A stretch of DNA of 64,000 nucleotides from Saccharomycopsis crataegensis. Its lineage: Eukaryota; Ascomycota; Saccharomycetes; Ascoideales; Saccharomycopsidaceae. This document shows, piece after piece, positions 29,767 through 39,518 of this stretch. The notes below the pieces were generated by a model. It was not told the DNA's origin. It made no database searches and saw only the letters and a list, made by a program, of their open reading frames with translations. The stretch is from the NCBI RefSeq assembly GCF_037102585.1, contig NW_027043822.1, positions 645,001 through 709,000 on the forward strand, written 5' to 3'. The number at the start of each line of letters is the position of its first letter. The first letter of the stretch is position 1. Both the position numbers and the translations under genes were made by a program.

Positions 29767-31068
29767 ATGCCTGAAGTTGGAGAAGTAGCTCATGCCGTTG
29801 CAAATTTACGGAGAAATATTCTTGGCTATACCATCAAAAGTGCATCCTTCTTACTTGATGACAAAATCTTCCCGAGTCTAAAAGAAGATGATCCTAAAAA
29901 GAAGTCAACATCAACCAAATCCCCATATTTTTACCAACCTGAATTGAAATTCAAAAGCCCGCTGGATATTGAAAATAGCTTGAAGAATAAGAAAATTGTG
30001 GGAATAGGTAGACATGGGAAATATTTCTGGATAAGAACTAAGCATGAGCTAAATGAAGAAGGTCAGAATTTGTACCCTAATGGATTATTAATATTATTGC
30101 ATTTTGGTATGACAGGGTGGATTAAATTCAAAGACATATATTCACATTTTATTCAAATGGAGAGTGGGGGTTACAAGAAAGTGTTCAAAATATTGGGAAC
30201 CGACGAAAATGGAGACCCATTACCAAAGCAAGAAGATGAAAATGATGGAGAAACAAGGACAAGTATTGATAAAGATGTGATACAGGCAGAAGATTGGCCC
30301 CCACGGTTTCATAAATTCTTGTTGAATCTTTCTGAAGGGGCAGAGAATAATATTGATTTAGGATTTGTCGACCCTAGAAGATTAGCGAAAGTGCGTTTTT
30401 ATGAAATTAATTCAAAGTTAAACACTGATGAGTTAGTGCTTCAAAACATTGAGCAGCTCTCTAAATTAGGCCCTGATTATTCTAAAACCAATTCTAAAAA
30501 TACTTCTATAATTGAAGATATTGAGTTTGTTCTGGGTGATCCCGATCCTCATGACCACGCCAAAAGCATTTTATCCCAGGGGGAATTCAAAGATCTTGTG
30601 CTTTCAAAACCAAAATTAACAATAAAGCCATTTTTATTAAAACAGGAATATTTTTCAGGAGTCGGAAATTGGATGGCCGATGAAATTTTGTTCCATAGTA
30701 AAATATATCCTGAAGAGGTACTTGGATCCTTGGATGAAGAAGACATTGAACTATTGTATGAAAAGTTGATTGAAATTTCAAAAATATCAGTAGATCTTGA
30801 GGCAGAGGTTGCGAAATTTCCAAGGAGCTGGTTGATGTTGTATAGATGGGGAAAGAAACTGAAAAAGACTTATCATGGGCATGATGTCAAGTTCGTGACT
30901 GTTGGTGGTCGAACCAGTTGCTATGTTGCCGAAATCCAAAAGAAGAAGTCAAAGAAGAGGAAGAAGGAAGTGATAGAAGAGGAGGAGGAAGTCAAATCAG
31001 AAAGCAATGACGACCATGTGACGGTTAAAAAAACCACTACTAGAGCTAAAAGAAAGAAGAGCGTTTGA
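29767..31068 (+). CDS. formamidopyrimidine-DNA glycosylase (Fpg/Nei family)
   Basis: 434 residues from the ATG at 29767. I chose it because the family needs Pro2 and Glu3 right after the initiator Met (MPEVGE); an upstream in-frame ATG would bury them. Pro2 is the Schiff-base nucleophile. The helix-two-turn-helix domain shows QEYFSGVGNWMADEILF near 295. The end domain has GHDVKFVTVGGRTSCYVAEIQ, a fungal zincless-finger-like pattern, then a Lys-rich tail (KKKSKKRKKE) that may act as nuclear signal or DNA contact. The enzyme excises oxidised bases such as formamidopyrimidines in base-excision repair. Fungal members are present in Candida-type yeasts and filamentous fungi but not, to my knowledge, in S. 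cerevisiae. Confidence 0.88.
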   Translation: MPEVGEVAHAVANLRRNILGYTIKSASFLLDDKIFPSLKEDDPKKKSTSTKSPYFYQPELKFKSPLDIENSLKNKKIVGIGRHGKYFWIRTKHELNEEGQNLYPNGLLILLHFGMTGWIKFKDIYSHFIQMESGGYKKVFKILGTDENGDPLPKQEDENDGETRTSIDKDVIQAEDWPPRFHKFLLNLSEGAENNIDLGFVDPRRLAKVRFYEINSKLNTDELVLQNIEQLSKLGPDYSKTNSKNTSIIEDIEFVLGDPDPHDHAKSILSQGEFKDLVLSKPKLTIKPFLLKQEYFSGVGNWMADEILFHSKIYPEEVLGSLDEEDIELLYEKLIEISKISVDLEAEVAKFPRSWLMLYRWGKKLKKTYHGHDVKFVTVGGRTSCYVAEIQKKKSKKRKKEVIEEEEEVKSESNDDHVTVKKTTTRAKRKKSV

Positions 31069-31280
31069 ATATCCTTTAATAATGGATATGCCTTTTATAT
31101 TTTGCTATTTTATTGTGTGTAAAGAAGAGTCATATGGATTTATAAGCTGTCAAAAGCATGTACCATATTAATGGGCCCAATAAATCACTATAAAAAGAAG
31201 CTTCGCTTTCCCAATTTTTTCTAGTCTTGCTAAAGCAATATTTGAGAGGTAAAAGTAAGAAGAAGAGAAGATTGAAATAA

Positions 31281-32741
31281 AAGAAACCACCATTTCAAAA
31301 TACAGGATCTCGTTTTGGAAATATATCAACTTCAGCTGATTTGGTAAACTTTATTGAGCTTATCGAACAAAATAAAGAAGATGATTCCCAATTCAAAAAC
31401 ATAACGGAGTGTTTGCTTTCAATTCAATCAGAAGAACAGAAGTTCATGTTAGAATTAAGTTTCAACAAGGTCATTGACCAAATTGTATCTTCTGGGAAAG
31501 TTGAATCCGTGAAAATCCTGGATCTTTCAAAATTGTTGGAGCTTGCCGCTCTGATAACAAGCCATAATGAATCTTACCTGGTAATAATTTATGGATCATA
31601 TTACCGGATTTGCATCCAATCAACTTTGGATTTTTGTATGGAACTATGGCCAGTTATAGAAAACCAGAATCCTAACAATAGATTCTTTGTCAAACTGCTT
31701 CCAGGGTTGATAATTCGAAAGTTCTCTAATATTTTACTTGAAAAAATTGGAACACAAAAGAGGTACCGAGCATTTGCTGGGAGAATAAAAATATTTATTT
31801 CAAAATGTTACCAAATTAATGATCATTTTGTGGTAAACCCTAGTGGTGAAATAAACGCCGATTTTGAGGAAAAATATGATATTAATTATTATAATAGGTT
31901 TTCTGATAAATATTATAGACAAATTTATAATAATTTTAAAAGATTACAACGTATTGTGTCAAATCCATTCAAGTATGCCGATCATGATGATGTGACATTA
32001 GTATTTGAGTATTGGATTGAATATTTGGTGAAGATGTTGTGCAAAAGTACAAGCACCCAAATCATGAGCGGTGAGTTATTGATAAAAGAGAAAATGAATT
32101 GGTACAACAAAATAAGCGAAAGATATGATGGAATGTATTTTCTCAATGATTTTAATCCCAAGTTCATTGAATTAATATTGAGTGATCCCAAATCGGCCAA
32201 AGCCTTGCTTTTTGAAATATTTCTTGTATGCCATTTATACAATATTACTCACATGCAAATCAAAGGACATCTTAATGATTTTCTCCTAGAGAATGATAGA
32301 TCCAAATTTGATAGCAATGTGGCAAAGGATATTTTTCAGGGATTCAAATTCTCAAATGGTAGCAGAAATGAAGAAATATGTAATTTAATGGGATTGATAG
32401 ATCACAAATTTTATGAATCAGAATAATTTTACCCCTCATCTTTAATTCAGATTTTCTGTCATTCTGATTTATATTGGCACGACTTCAAAATGAATTTTGA
32501 CAAAACAATCCAAAAGCCAGGTGTTACCCAGGAAGAAGTTAATCAAGTGAAGATCAAGGTATCAGAAATAGGATTCTCGCCAGCATTTAAATGGAAAATG
32601 GGTAACATGAATATTACCGCACTATTTGCAAACCAAAGAAGCTCAAAAGGGGCTTTCACTTTCATGAAGACAGTTGGAGAAAAGCCAGATATTGTAAAAG
32701 AAAAATCAGACGGATTTCTCATGATACTTAAATTTCTTTAA
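31281..32741 (+). pseudogene. HPR1: THO complex subunit Hpr1/THOC1 homologue, apparently broken
   Basis: The reading frame open from 31281 encodes a THOC1-like protein: LDFCMELWPVIENQNP, then a FAGRIKIFISKCYQIND block equivalent to the CGRIQLFLARLFPL region of human THOC1, then YNRFSDKYYRQIYNNFKRLQ. The homology goes on after an in-frame TAA at 32424-32426 in the same frame, with DLYWHDFKMNFDK and FKWKMGNMNITALF matching the conserved WxxWK and MGNxxLTxLW blocks. No ATG lies ahead of the homologous part: the frame starts after a TAA at 31278-31280, and the first in-frame ATG is at about 31449, inside the family domain. The coding region then ends early at 32741, overlapping the next gene tail-to-tail by 36 bp. 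So it lacks a start, has an internal stop, and lacks the long C-terminal tail. An unseen 5' exon, or sequence error, remains possible. Confidence 0.6.
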
Positions 32742-33350
32742 TCCATTTATATCGCCAAGTAAAGATTCCTGCCAATAATTGACAACAATTGATGTGATGG
32801 ATGTTATTAATGGAACCGTAAGAAGCATTATGTTCGTATCGAACTCTTTAGTGTCAAACTTATAAGAATAAATGATCAAAATTGAGGATGCCAAATGAAC
32901 AAAGTTAAAAATAATCAAATGTCTTGATATTATCTTTTTCAAACCCTGAATGGTAGTCAAAGTCTTGGCAATTAATGAATCACTTGGTCTCATGGCTTTG
33001 GTTTTTGTGGTGTCCCTCAAATCAATAAATGCATCGCCTTCTTCCTTAAGCACAAGATCATCAAGCTTTAAACGGTAAGCGTTAAACCAATATAAATTGA
33101 TACAGTTCAAACCAATAGTAAGGATACAGCAAAGACTTAATATTGGGTGGCGTTTTTTGAAGAACGGTAAAACAACATATATTGGGGTTATTGACAAGAA
33201 AGTGATTAAGAACCACTTCACCAATTGCCTATTTTCTGAATAAGATACATTGTTCAAGAGTTCAATCAAATCATCTTGTTCATTCGGTTCAAGGTATTCG
33301 TTTTCAGAAAGAGAATTAAGTTTTTGTACTGATCTTCTGAGTCTGGACAT
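32706..33350 (-). CDS. small integral membrane protein, function unknown
   Basis: 214 residues; family not recognised. Four hydrophobic segments: about 44-64, 69-88, 143-163 and 173-190, the first two close together and the last two close together, with a polar loop of about 50 residues between the pairs (LKLDDLVLKEEGDAFIDLRD). N and C termini are charged and probably on the same side. The end is GLKKFKYHEKSV. It lacks a signal peptide. The tail overlaps the HPR1 remnant by 36 bp. An organelle or ER membrane role is only inferred from the hydrophobic pattern. Confidence 0.65.
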   Translation of the reverse strand: MSRLRRSVQKLNSLSENEYLEPNEQDDLIELLNNVSYSENRQLVKWFLITFLSITPIYVVLPFFKKRHPILSLCCILTIGLNCINLYWFNAYRLKLDDLVLKEEGDAFIDLRDTTKTKAMRPSDSLIAKTLTTIQGLKKIISRHLIIFNFVHLASSILIIYSYKFDTKEFDTNIMLLTVPLITSITSIVVNYWQESLLGDINGLKKFKYHEKSV

Positions 33351-34406
33351 GATGGTATCGCTTATGATACTTTTTTTTATCTTACCGTAGGTGATATTGT
33401 GTTTTTTTTTTGTTTTTCTTCTGGCAATTTTGAGTTTTTCTTACGCGCTGTACTAGGAGGAAGGCTGATACTTAAAGCATTTGAGGGCTTCAATCATGGG
33501 CAAATAAATTACTCATCATATTTTAAATAATAATATTTTCTTCAAAGCCAGATTTCATGATTTTCTTAGTTTGCGCTTTTTTTACATATCTTTTTTTTGG
33601 TCTATCAAAAGGATGTGATGTTTTCTTAGTATCGAATTTTTGCCATAGTAAAGCATATAATCTTTCATATATTTACTTCTATATTGCTAGATATTCGTTT
33701 TACTTTTCTTAATCTGCTCAAATAATAAAACTTTATATTCTAAGTATAGGAATTTCTTTCTTTTCTTTTTAAACTTTTCTTATTTGTAGATAAATAATAA
33801 AATGAAGTGCTATTCTCTTGGTGAATTTTGTATTAGTTTATCAGAAAAAGAAAAGGTCCACATCGCCGGAAATGAATCCAATGATCAAAATTATTGAGGT
33901 AAGAAAATATCCTACTTCTTTGATTGAAACTTGCAGGAGTTGAATATTATTTATTAAAGAATATTCTGAGCTAGCCGTTCTGTCTTTCGTGGAAATCTTT
34001 GGCACAAGGTTCCAAATAATGAAAATAGCGAACAAATTAATTTCCTATTGTTCAAAAATAGGAAAAATTAAGCAAAATTTAATAAAATCCAAATAAGATA
34101 TCTTCTATAATTCCTTGTAAATGTCGGATAAAACACAACAGAAATCATGAAAGTTTCCCCCGTTCATGTACATCTATGAAGTTTGCATAGAAAGACAGAA
34201 AAAAGAATAATGCAGTCACATTAATCCTAAAAACTGAGTTGGAAGGAAATAATAGCTCATTAAGGAGTGTATAAATATTTCCTTAAGTGCTATTAGTGGT
34301 GATAAACAGCATAAACAGTGATTATAGTAAAATTATATACCAATGCGACGGTAACATGATAATTATAGTTATATAATTTGTAGAAACAGCGAAACAAACA
34401 TCAGAG
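33351..34406. other. AT-rich region before tRNA-Asp
   Basis: 1056 bp, very T/A-rich. A minus-strand open frame at 33841-34035 encodes a helix-like stretch but has no ATG. Nothing else is seen. Confidence 0.45.
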
Positions 34407-34478
34407 TCCGTGATAGTTTAGTGGCTAGAATCCCCGCTTGTCGCGCGGGGGACCGGGGTTCAATTCCCCGTCGCGGAG
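34407..34478 (+). tRNA. tRNA-Asp(GUC)
   Basis: 72 nt cloverleaf starting TCCGTGATAGTTTAGTGG. The acceptor stem pairs TCCGTGA with the 3' TCGCGGAG side. The anticodon stem CCCGC/GCGGG surrounds loop TTGTCGC with anticodon GTC, and the T-arm is CCGGGGTTCAATTCCCCG. It matches the S. cerevisiae tRNA-Asp almost base for base in the A-box (TAGTTTAGTGG) and B-box (GGTTCAATTCC). No intron. Confidence 0.97.
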
Positions 34479-34479
34479 A

Positions 34480-34492
34480 TTTTTAATTTTTT
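34480..34492 (+). terminator. Pol III terminator of tRNA-Asp
   Basis: T-runs of five and six (34480-34484 and 34487-34492) directly after the tRNA, as needed for Pol III termination. Confidence 0.75.
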
Positions 34493-35147
34493 GCACCCTT
34501 CCTAGTGTTGCTGATTTGAAAATACCTCTGAACTGCTTTTTTTTTTTTTTTTTTGGGGGGATTATTACTATAGTTTATTTCACATATTAACCTTATCCTT
34601 ATGCAGTATAAATTTCATCAAAATGTCGAGTGTGAGGGAGCTACATCATTGCCCTTACAAGCTCTTGAATGTTCATCTGTTTCTTTCTATACAACGCAAA
34701 GTGCTGGATGCATCACTTAAAACTGGAGAATCCTACAGGTAAAAACACACTGAAAATATTGACGAAGGAAATTCAATATATCCATAATTCATATATATAT
34801 GTAGGTGGCTGATAATTGTTATTAACGCCATAGTTAACAAACAGATCAAATCAAAAATTACGAACTCTTCCTTTTTTTTTTTGCCCATTATGGAGATATT
34901 ATTTTATTTGGACCCCCAATGACTTGCAACGAATACGGGTCAATAATGTATCACGAGCAAATGAAATACGAAGATGATTTCCATATGCTTTTTCCAGAAA
35001 TATGACAGCCTTACTGCCATCTTTACCCACCTGTGTAGCGAGCCATTTTCATTCTTTTAGTTTTCTCGATGAATTAAGCTTCCTGGGCTATCTAGATCTA
35101 ATCAACCCGCTGCTAATAAATACCGTTTTGATTCACGAAAGACACAG
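34493..35147. other. ferric-reductase promoter region
   Basis: About 650 bp. Contains TGCACCC at 34493-34499 (core of an Aft1-type iron site), a CCAAT box at 34916-34920 and a TGATAA at about 34810. All three are seen in iron-responsive yeast promoters, but each is short and may be chance. Confidence 0.35.
34916..34920 (+). promoter_or_regulatory. CCAAT box upstream of the ferric reductase
   Basis: A CCAAT pentamer about 230 bp before the ATG. In Candida-type yeasts the HAP complex with Hap43 acts on iron genes. A single pentamer is weak evidence. Confidence 0.3.
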
Positions 35148-37430
35148 ATGCTTCAATTACTAAACATTCTTATAATATTATCATTGATCAATGCTTCGCT
35201 AACAAGTGGTAAAATTGTTGGAGATTCTGATGTTGAATCTACAATAATTGGTTGCCAGTTCACAGTAAAAGATTACGCTTTTGGCTGTGTTCCGGAAGAT
35301 ATCAGCAAAAGTTTTTGGGAATGCTCATGTATCTATGAACCTATTATCACATCAATAATTGACTGCTTTCAAGATTTTGTTCTGGAAACAAGATTAAATG
35401 AAGCAATCGAGGAATTCAGCAAATACTGTCTGGATACCTTAGAGGATAGGTTTGAGTTGTCCAGGGTTGATCTATGGGATATATATTACAATGGCTCAAA
35501 CTATATTATTGATCCGGTGGATAAAGATGATCCATTGAATGATAGTACTGTGCCATCAAACAAAACTTTCTATGTGCCAATAAAACTAGATCAAGCTCGG
35601 GTGAAAATGTATTACAATGATATGCGAATATTTAACTATAACCTTAGTACCAGTACTCTCAGCGGGAAAGTGATTTGCTATTACTGGTCAATAATATTCT
35701 TGGGGTTCTTCTTTTACAATAGTTTTGTACACAATAATTCGTTGTCATTATTAAACAAGAATCGCAAATTCAACAAGACCATAATCAATAAAGTCAAAAA
35801 GTATATCACGATACCAAACACCATTCCAAACAGACATCATTTTCCTTGTCTGTTCCCAATCTTGGAGGCCACAAAAATTTTTTCATCTGCTTTAATTCCA
35901 TCAAGGCTTGAAACAATAATTGTAACATTATACATTATCCTCAACATTTATTTACTAGTGTTTGGTTACCAAGTAAATCCAAAAAGCTCTTTTTTCCCAA
36001 CTGTACCAGATCAAGTCGCTCGTTATTTGGCAGACAGATCTGGTATCATTGCTTTAGATAATGTTCCGATACTAATCTTGTTGGCAGGAAGAAATAGCAT
36101 CTTGACATGGTTCACGGGCCTTCCATATAGTTCATTGATTGTTTACCACAAATGGATTTCGAGAGGCATGGTTTTCAATGCACTAATTCACAGCTTTTTG
36201 TATTTGGTAATTTCTTGCGAAAATGGGACCCTTGGCTCAAGTATGAGAGAAAGTTATTTCATATGGGGAGTCATTGCTACGTTGTTTGGTGTGGCTATTA
36301 TTTTACAAGCTGTTCATTTCCTAAGAAGTAGATGGTATGAAACATTTCTAATTATTCATATCATTTTTGCGAGTATTTTTTTGATTGGTATGATTAATCA
36401 TTGCTTGGAAGTCGGATGGATTGGTTATACCGTGGCTTCAATTTCATTATGGGCTCTTGATAGACTAATAAGGCTAATTAGAATTTTGAAATTCGGCATA
36501 CAGAAAGCCACTATTAAATTGGTGGGAGATACCACTCTACAATTATCGGTTCCGAAAAGTTGCTTGAAACCTTATCCTGGATGTTATGTGTTTGTATATT
36601 TCTGGCTTCCAACCACTTTTTGGCAATCACATCCTTTCTGTGTAATTGAATCAGTTACTGATGATAATGAAGTGTCAATTTTCATACAGGTGAAAGAAGG
36701 GATCACAAAAAAGCTTTATAACTATGTTCAAAACTGTCCTAATCAAGCCGCTAAAGTTAATGTTTCCCTTGAAGGACCTTATGGTGTTTACTATAATTTG
36801 GAGAAATATAAAACTATTCTCTTTTTTGCAGGAGGTACAGGTATACCAGGTCCTTTCTATCATTTGGAAAATATCATTAGGGGAACTAGAAAGAACAATA
36901 AACCATCGCAAGACGGAGAAGGAGAAGGGCAACAAAAACAACAATATTTGAAATTATATTGGAGTACTAAGAAGCTCAAGGATCTCGAATGGTTTCATAA
37001 TGAATTAAAAGTTTTGAAGAGTAGTAGGACTGCTACTTCAATTTACTTAACTAGAGAAAAAGATGCGAAAAGTGCCACAGAATCAGGTGATGATAGAGAA
37101 ATCATATCTATGATGGAAGATGGAACCGAAAATACCCATTTACTCTCTCTGGAAAATTCAACTTTTCTTTCGACAAAAGTTCCAGAGGAAGCATTATTGA
37201 AAGAACTTGAGACTTTCATAGATATATCATTTAATCGGAGACCAAATATTGAAAAAATTATGAAACAAGAATTTGATTCATACCAGGAATTGGGTAGTGT
37301 TGACAGATCTATTGCAATCGTATTTTGTGGGCCAGCAATCATGTGTGACCAAATTAGAGAAGTGGTGGCAAAGCTTGTTGATAACTATGATCAGGTAATC
37401 GATATCTACGAAGAGTTACAGGTATGGTGA
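35148..37430 (+). CDS. plasma-membrane ferric/cupric reductase, Fre family
   Basis: 760 residues. A signal peptide (about 1-20), then an extracellular Cys-containing region to about 170, one helix, and the haem-binding ferric reductase membrane domain (about 250-460) with paired His residues in YHKWISRGMVFNALIHSFLY and FLIIHIIFASIFLIGMINH. The FAD site is HPFCVIES near 504. The NADPH part starts FFAGGTGIPGPFYHLENI and ends FCGPAIMCDQIREVV. It transfers electrons from NADPH to Fe(III) or Cu(II) outside the cell, before uptake. It resembles Fre1-Fre7 generally; I do not assign one paralogue. Confidence 0.92.
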   Translation: MLQLLNILIILSLINASLTSGKIVGDSDVESTIIGCQFTVKDYAFGCVPEDISKSFWECSCIYEPIITSIIDCFQDFVLETRLNEAIEEFSKYCLDTLEDRFELSRVDLWDIYYNGSNYIIDPVDKDDPLNDSTVPSNKTFYVPIKLDQARVKMYYNDMRIFNYNLSTSTLSGKVICYYWSIIFLGFFFYNSFVHNNSLSLLNKNRKFNKTIINKVKKYITIPNTIPNRHHFPCLFPILEATKIFSSALIPSRLETIIVTLYIILNIYLLVFGYQVNPKSSFFPTVPDQVARYLADRSGIIALDNVPILILLAGRNSILTWFTGLPYSSLIVYHKWISRGMVFNALIHSFLYLVISCENGTLGSSMRESYFIWGVIATLFGVAIILQAVHFLRSRWYETFLIIHIIFASIFLIGMINHCLEVGWIGYTVASISLWALDRLIRLIRILKFGIQKATIKLVGDTTLQLSVPKSCLKPYPGCYVFVYFWLPTTFWQSHPFCVIESVTDDNEVSIFIQVKEGITKKLYNYVQNCPNQAAKVNVSLEGPYGVYYNLEKYKTILFFAGGTGIPGPFYHLENIIRGTRKNNKPSQDGEGEGQQKQQYLKLYWSTKKLKDLEWFHNELKVLKSSRTATSIYLTREKDAKSATESGDDREIISMMEDGTENTHLLSLENSTFLSTKVPEEALLKELETFIDISFNRRPNIEKIMKQEFDSYQELGSVDRSIAIVFCGPAIMCDQIREVVAKLVDNYDQVIDIYEELQVW

Positions 37431-37749
37431 GGGTGGAATTTTGCCATATCCTAGATTTAATATAATATAGTAATAATCATAATTATCCTTTTTTGAAAAA
37501 CTTGTTGTCTTTTCCATCATTTATAATTTCAATTGTCAATAAATCCTTCTTTTTTCTATGTCGTACATAAGACCTACAATAAACAAAGAAAAAAAAACAA
37601 ACCAAAATTAATAACCTGAAGGAAGTTAAGAACGTGATATTAAAAGTCCAATAAATAGAAGTGAAAGGTTATACAGTGATTCTCAGTAGTATTACATTAC
37701 CATTAAACACATCTTTGATAAAAGATAACAAAGATCATTCTCGAATGAC
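37431..37749. other. convergent spacer between ferric reductase and ELO2
   Basis: 319 bp of A/T-rich 3' flanks. No gene seen. Confidence 0.55.
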
Positions 37750-38718
37750 TCAGGCTTTACGAGATCTGGACTTGACAGTAGTGGAAGCCTTTTCAGTACT
37801 GGTAGATTTGGCTTCTTCAGATTCAGAAGAAGCAGAAGAGGCGACAGGAGCAACAGCCTTCTTTGGAACCTTGTAGGAAGAAATGTAGAAACTGATGAAG
37901 AGAACCAAATAACTGAAAAGGATACCAGCACCGTACCAACCAGCAACTTCGGTACCGTAACAATTACCATAGTGAGGCAACCAATTGTGGTAGTTGGAGG
38001 CATAGTAGTGATAAAGGGCATAGTAAACAGCAAACAAATCAATGATAAATTGAGTGATTTGGAAGATGGTGATGTACTTTTTCCACCAAACTCTGATACC
38101 TCTGGCACTCAAGAAGTAGTAGAAGTACATGATGACATGGACACCCAAGTTCAAAGTGATAACGACCCATTGGACAGAAGTATGACCAATAAGTTGGGTG
38201 TAACACAACAAGGCAGTGGCACCGTGGTGATAAGTGTGCAAAAAGAGCAATTTCTTCTTCTTCAAGACAAGGAAGACAGTATCAATCAATTCAATAAACT
38301 TGGTCATGTAGTTAAGGTAGTACAAGATAACCAATTTGTTGGTGTAAGCTTTAGGAGAACAGATACCATAGAAGAAACCGTTGGATAAGATTGGGATGAT
38401 TTGCTCCAAAATCAACAACAATAAGATAAGAGAGCCAGAGGACAAGAAAAGGTTATGGATTTGGAAAGCAAAACTCAACTTGAAGGCTGGGAGTTGTAAT
38501 TTATCTCTAATGACTGGGTAGCCAAAAATAATGGTATAATAACCCAAGATAATGTAAATGGCATGCCATCCATTAGCCAAGAAGGTTTCGTGGCGGACAA
38601 ACTCAAAGTCTTCAGCAGGATAACCAATGATTGATTCGAAGACGTGGCTGAAAATTGGCCAGAGTTTAATTCCGAACGGATTTTCAAGAGATGGAACTGA
38701 ATATTCAATAAAGCTCAT
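37750..38718 (-). CDS. ELO2: very-long-chain fatty acid elongase
   Basis: 322 residues with about seven membrane helices. ELO signatures in order: KFIELIDT at 140-147, HTYHHG (histidine box HxxHH) at 161-166, and [19 protein letters not shown] at 189-207. It condenses malonyl-CoA with acyl-CoA in the ER to extend fatty acids for ceramides. It is closest to S. cerevisiae Fen1/Elo2 by the [16 protein letters not shown] block; Elo3/Sur4 is the other option. The tail is Ser/Ala/Glu-rich and basic at the end (KSRSRKA). Codon use is strongly biased, a sign of high expression. Confidence 0.85.
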   Translation of the reverse strand: MSFIEYSVPSLENPFGIKLWPIFSHVFESIIGYPAEDFEFVRHETFLANGWHAIYIILGYYTIIFGYPVIRDKLQLPAFKLSFAFQIHNLFLSSGSLILLLLILEQIIPILSNGFFYGICSPKAYTNKLVILYYLNYMTKFIELIDTVFLVLKKKKLLFLHTYHHGATALLCYTQLIGHTSVQWVVITLNLGVHVIMYFYYFLSARGIRVWWKKYITIFQITQFIIDLFAVYYALYHYYASNYHNWLPHYGNCYGTEVAGWYGAGILFSYLVLFISFYISSYKVPKKAVAPVASSASSESEEAKSTSTEKASTTVKSRSRKA

Positions 38719-39518
38719 CTTGCTATGTTATTTTAAAAGTGTTTCTTTATCAGGGAAAGCGAGAGATTGTAGAATTGAATTGAAAAATAATGTTGGGTAT
38801 TTTTTTGCCAATATATCAATCAGATAATGGTATACCAATAATTTTTCCTTAGCCGGAAGGAAGGAAAAAGAGAAGAGAAGAAAAGAAAATACAACAAAAG
38901 CTCCTTGAAGATCTGGGAGAGAGGATCCTTTGATATATTTCTTTATATGTTATTAAAGAGGGACAGGCAACCAAATCGTTCTGGGATTTTGTTGGATTAA
39001 TTTACGGATTAGGAAAAAACAAGTGAAAAGAATTTGCGTTGATGAAAAAAATCCCAGGAAAATTCGGTACTTTGGAAAATTCGCTATAGGAACGTCGGGA
39101 CTAGTGCTCCACTGAAGCCTTCATTCTGCTTCCCCTTATCATGGTTCCCCTTTACTTCAAACAGGATGATTAGCGGCACTGAGAAAACAATACGATCAGA
39201 CATCTGAAACGGTTACCTCGCCCATAATACTCAACAATTTGGTGTCCCCCAAGACCCTGTCTCCAAAGAAGACAGAGGGTTCTGCACCCTGTGAGTACCA
39301 GACACGAAAAAAAAAAACGGTTTGGAGCCCGTTTGTTTATTTTGGTAAACAAAGAGAAATGGTGATCTTCGATGAGCATTACCTATATTATTATTAGTAT
39401 TATCATTATCAAAAACCTTTGCTAGAAATACCCTTTAAACACACTAGAAATATTAAGACAAACTCATTGACACGCGATAAATGCATAGTTTACAGCAGCG
39501 CTGATACAAAATACCACC
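38719..39518. other. divergent promoter region ELO2 / SPC105
   Basis: 800 bp. Poly-A at 39307-39317 and AT-rich stretches. No gene supported. Confidence 0.5.

Noticed and set aside
32340-32450. Intron spanning the in-frame TAA of HPR1
   Set aside because: No GTATGT/GTAAGT donor or branch site at suitable places; sequence on both sides of the stop continues the family homology.
33841-34035. Minus-strand ORF with a membrane-helix-like end
   Set aside because: No ATG start; the frame is closed by a stop just upstream, and no splice sites were found to supply a first exon.
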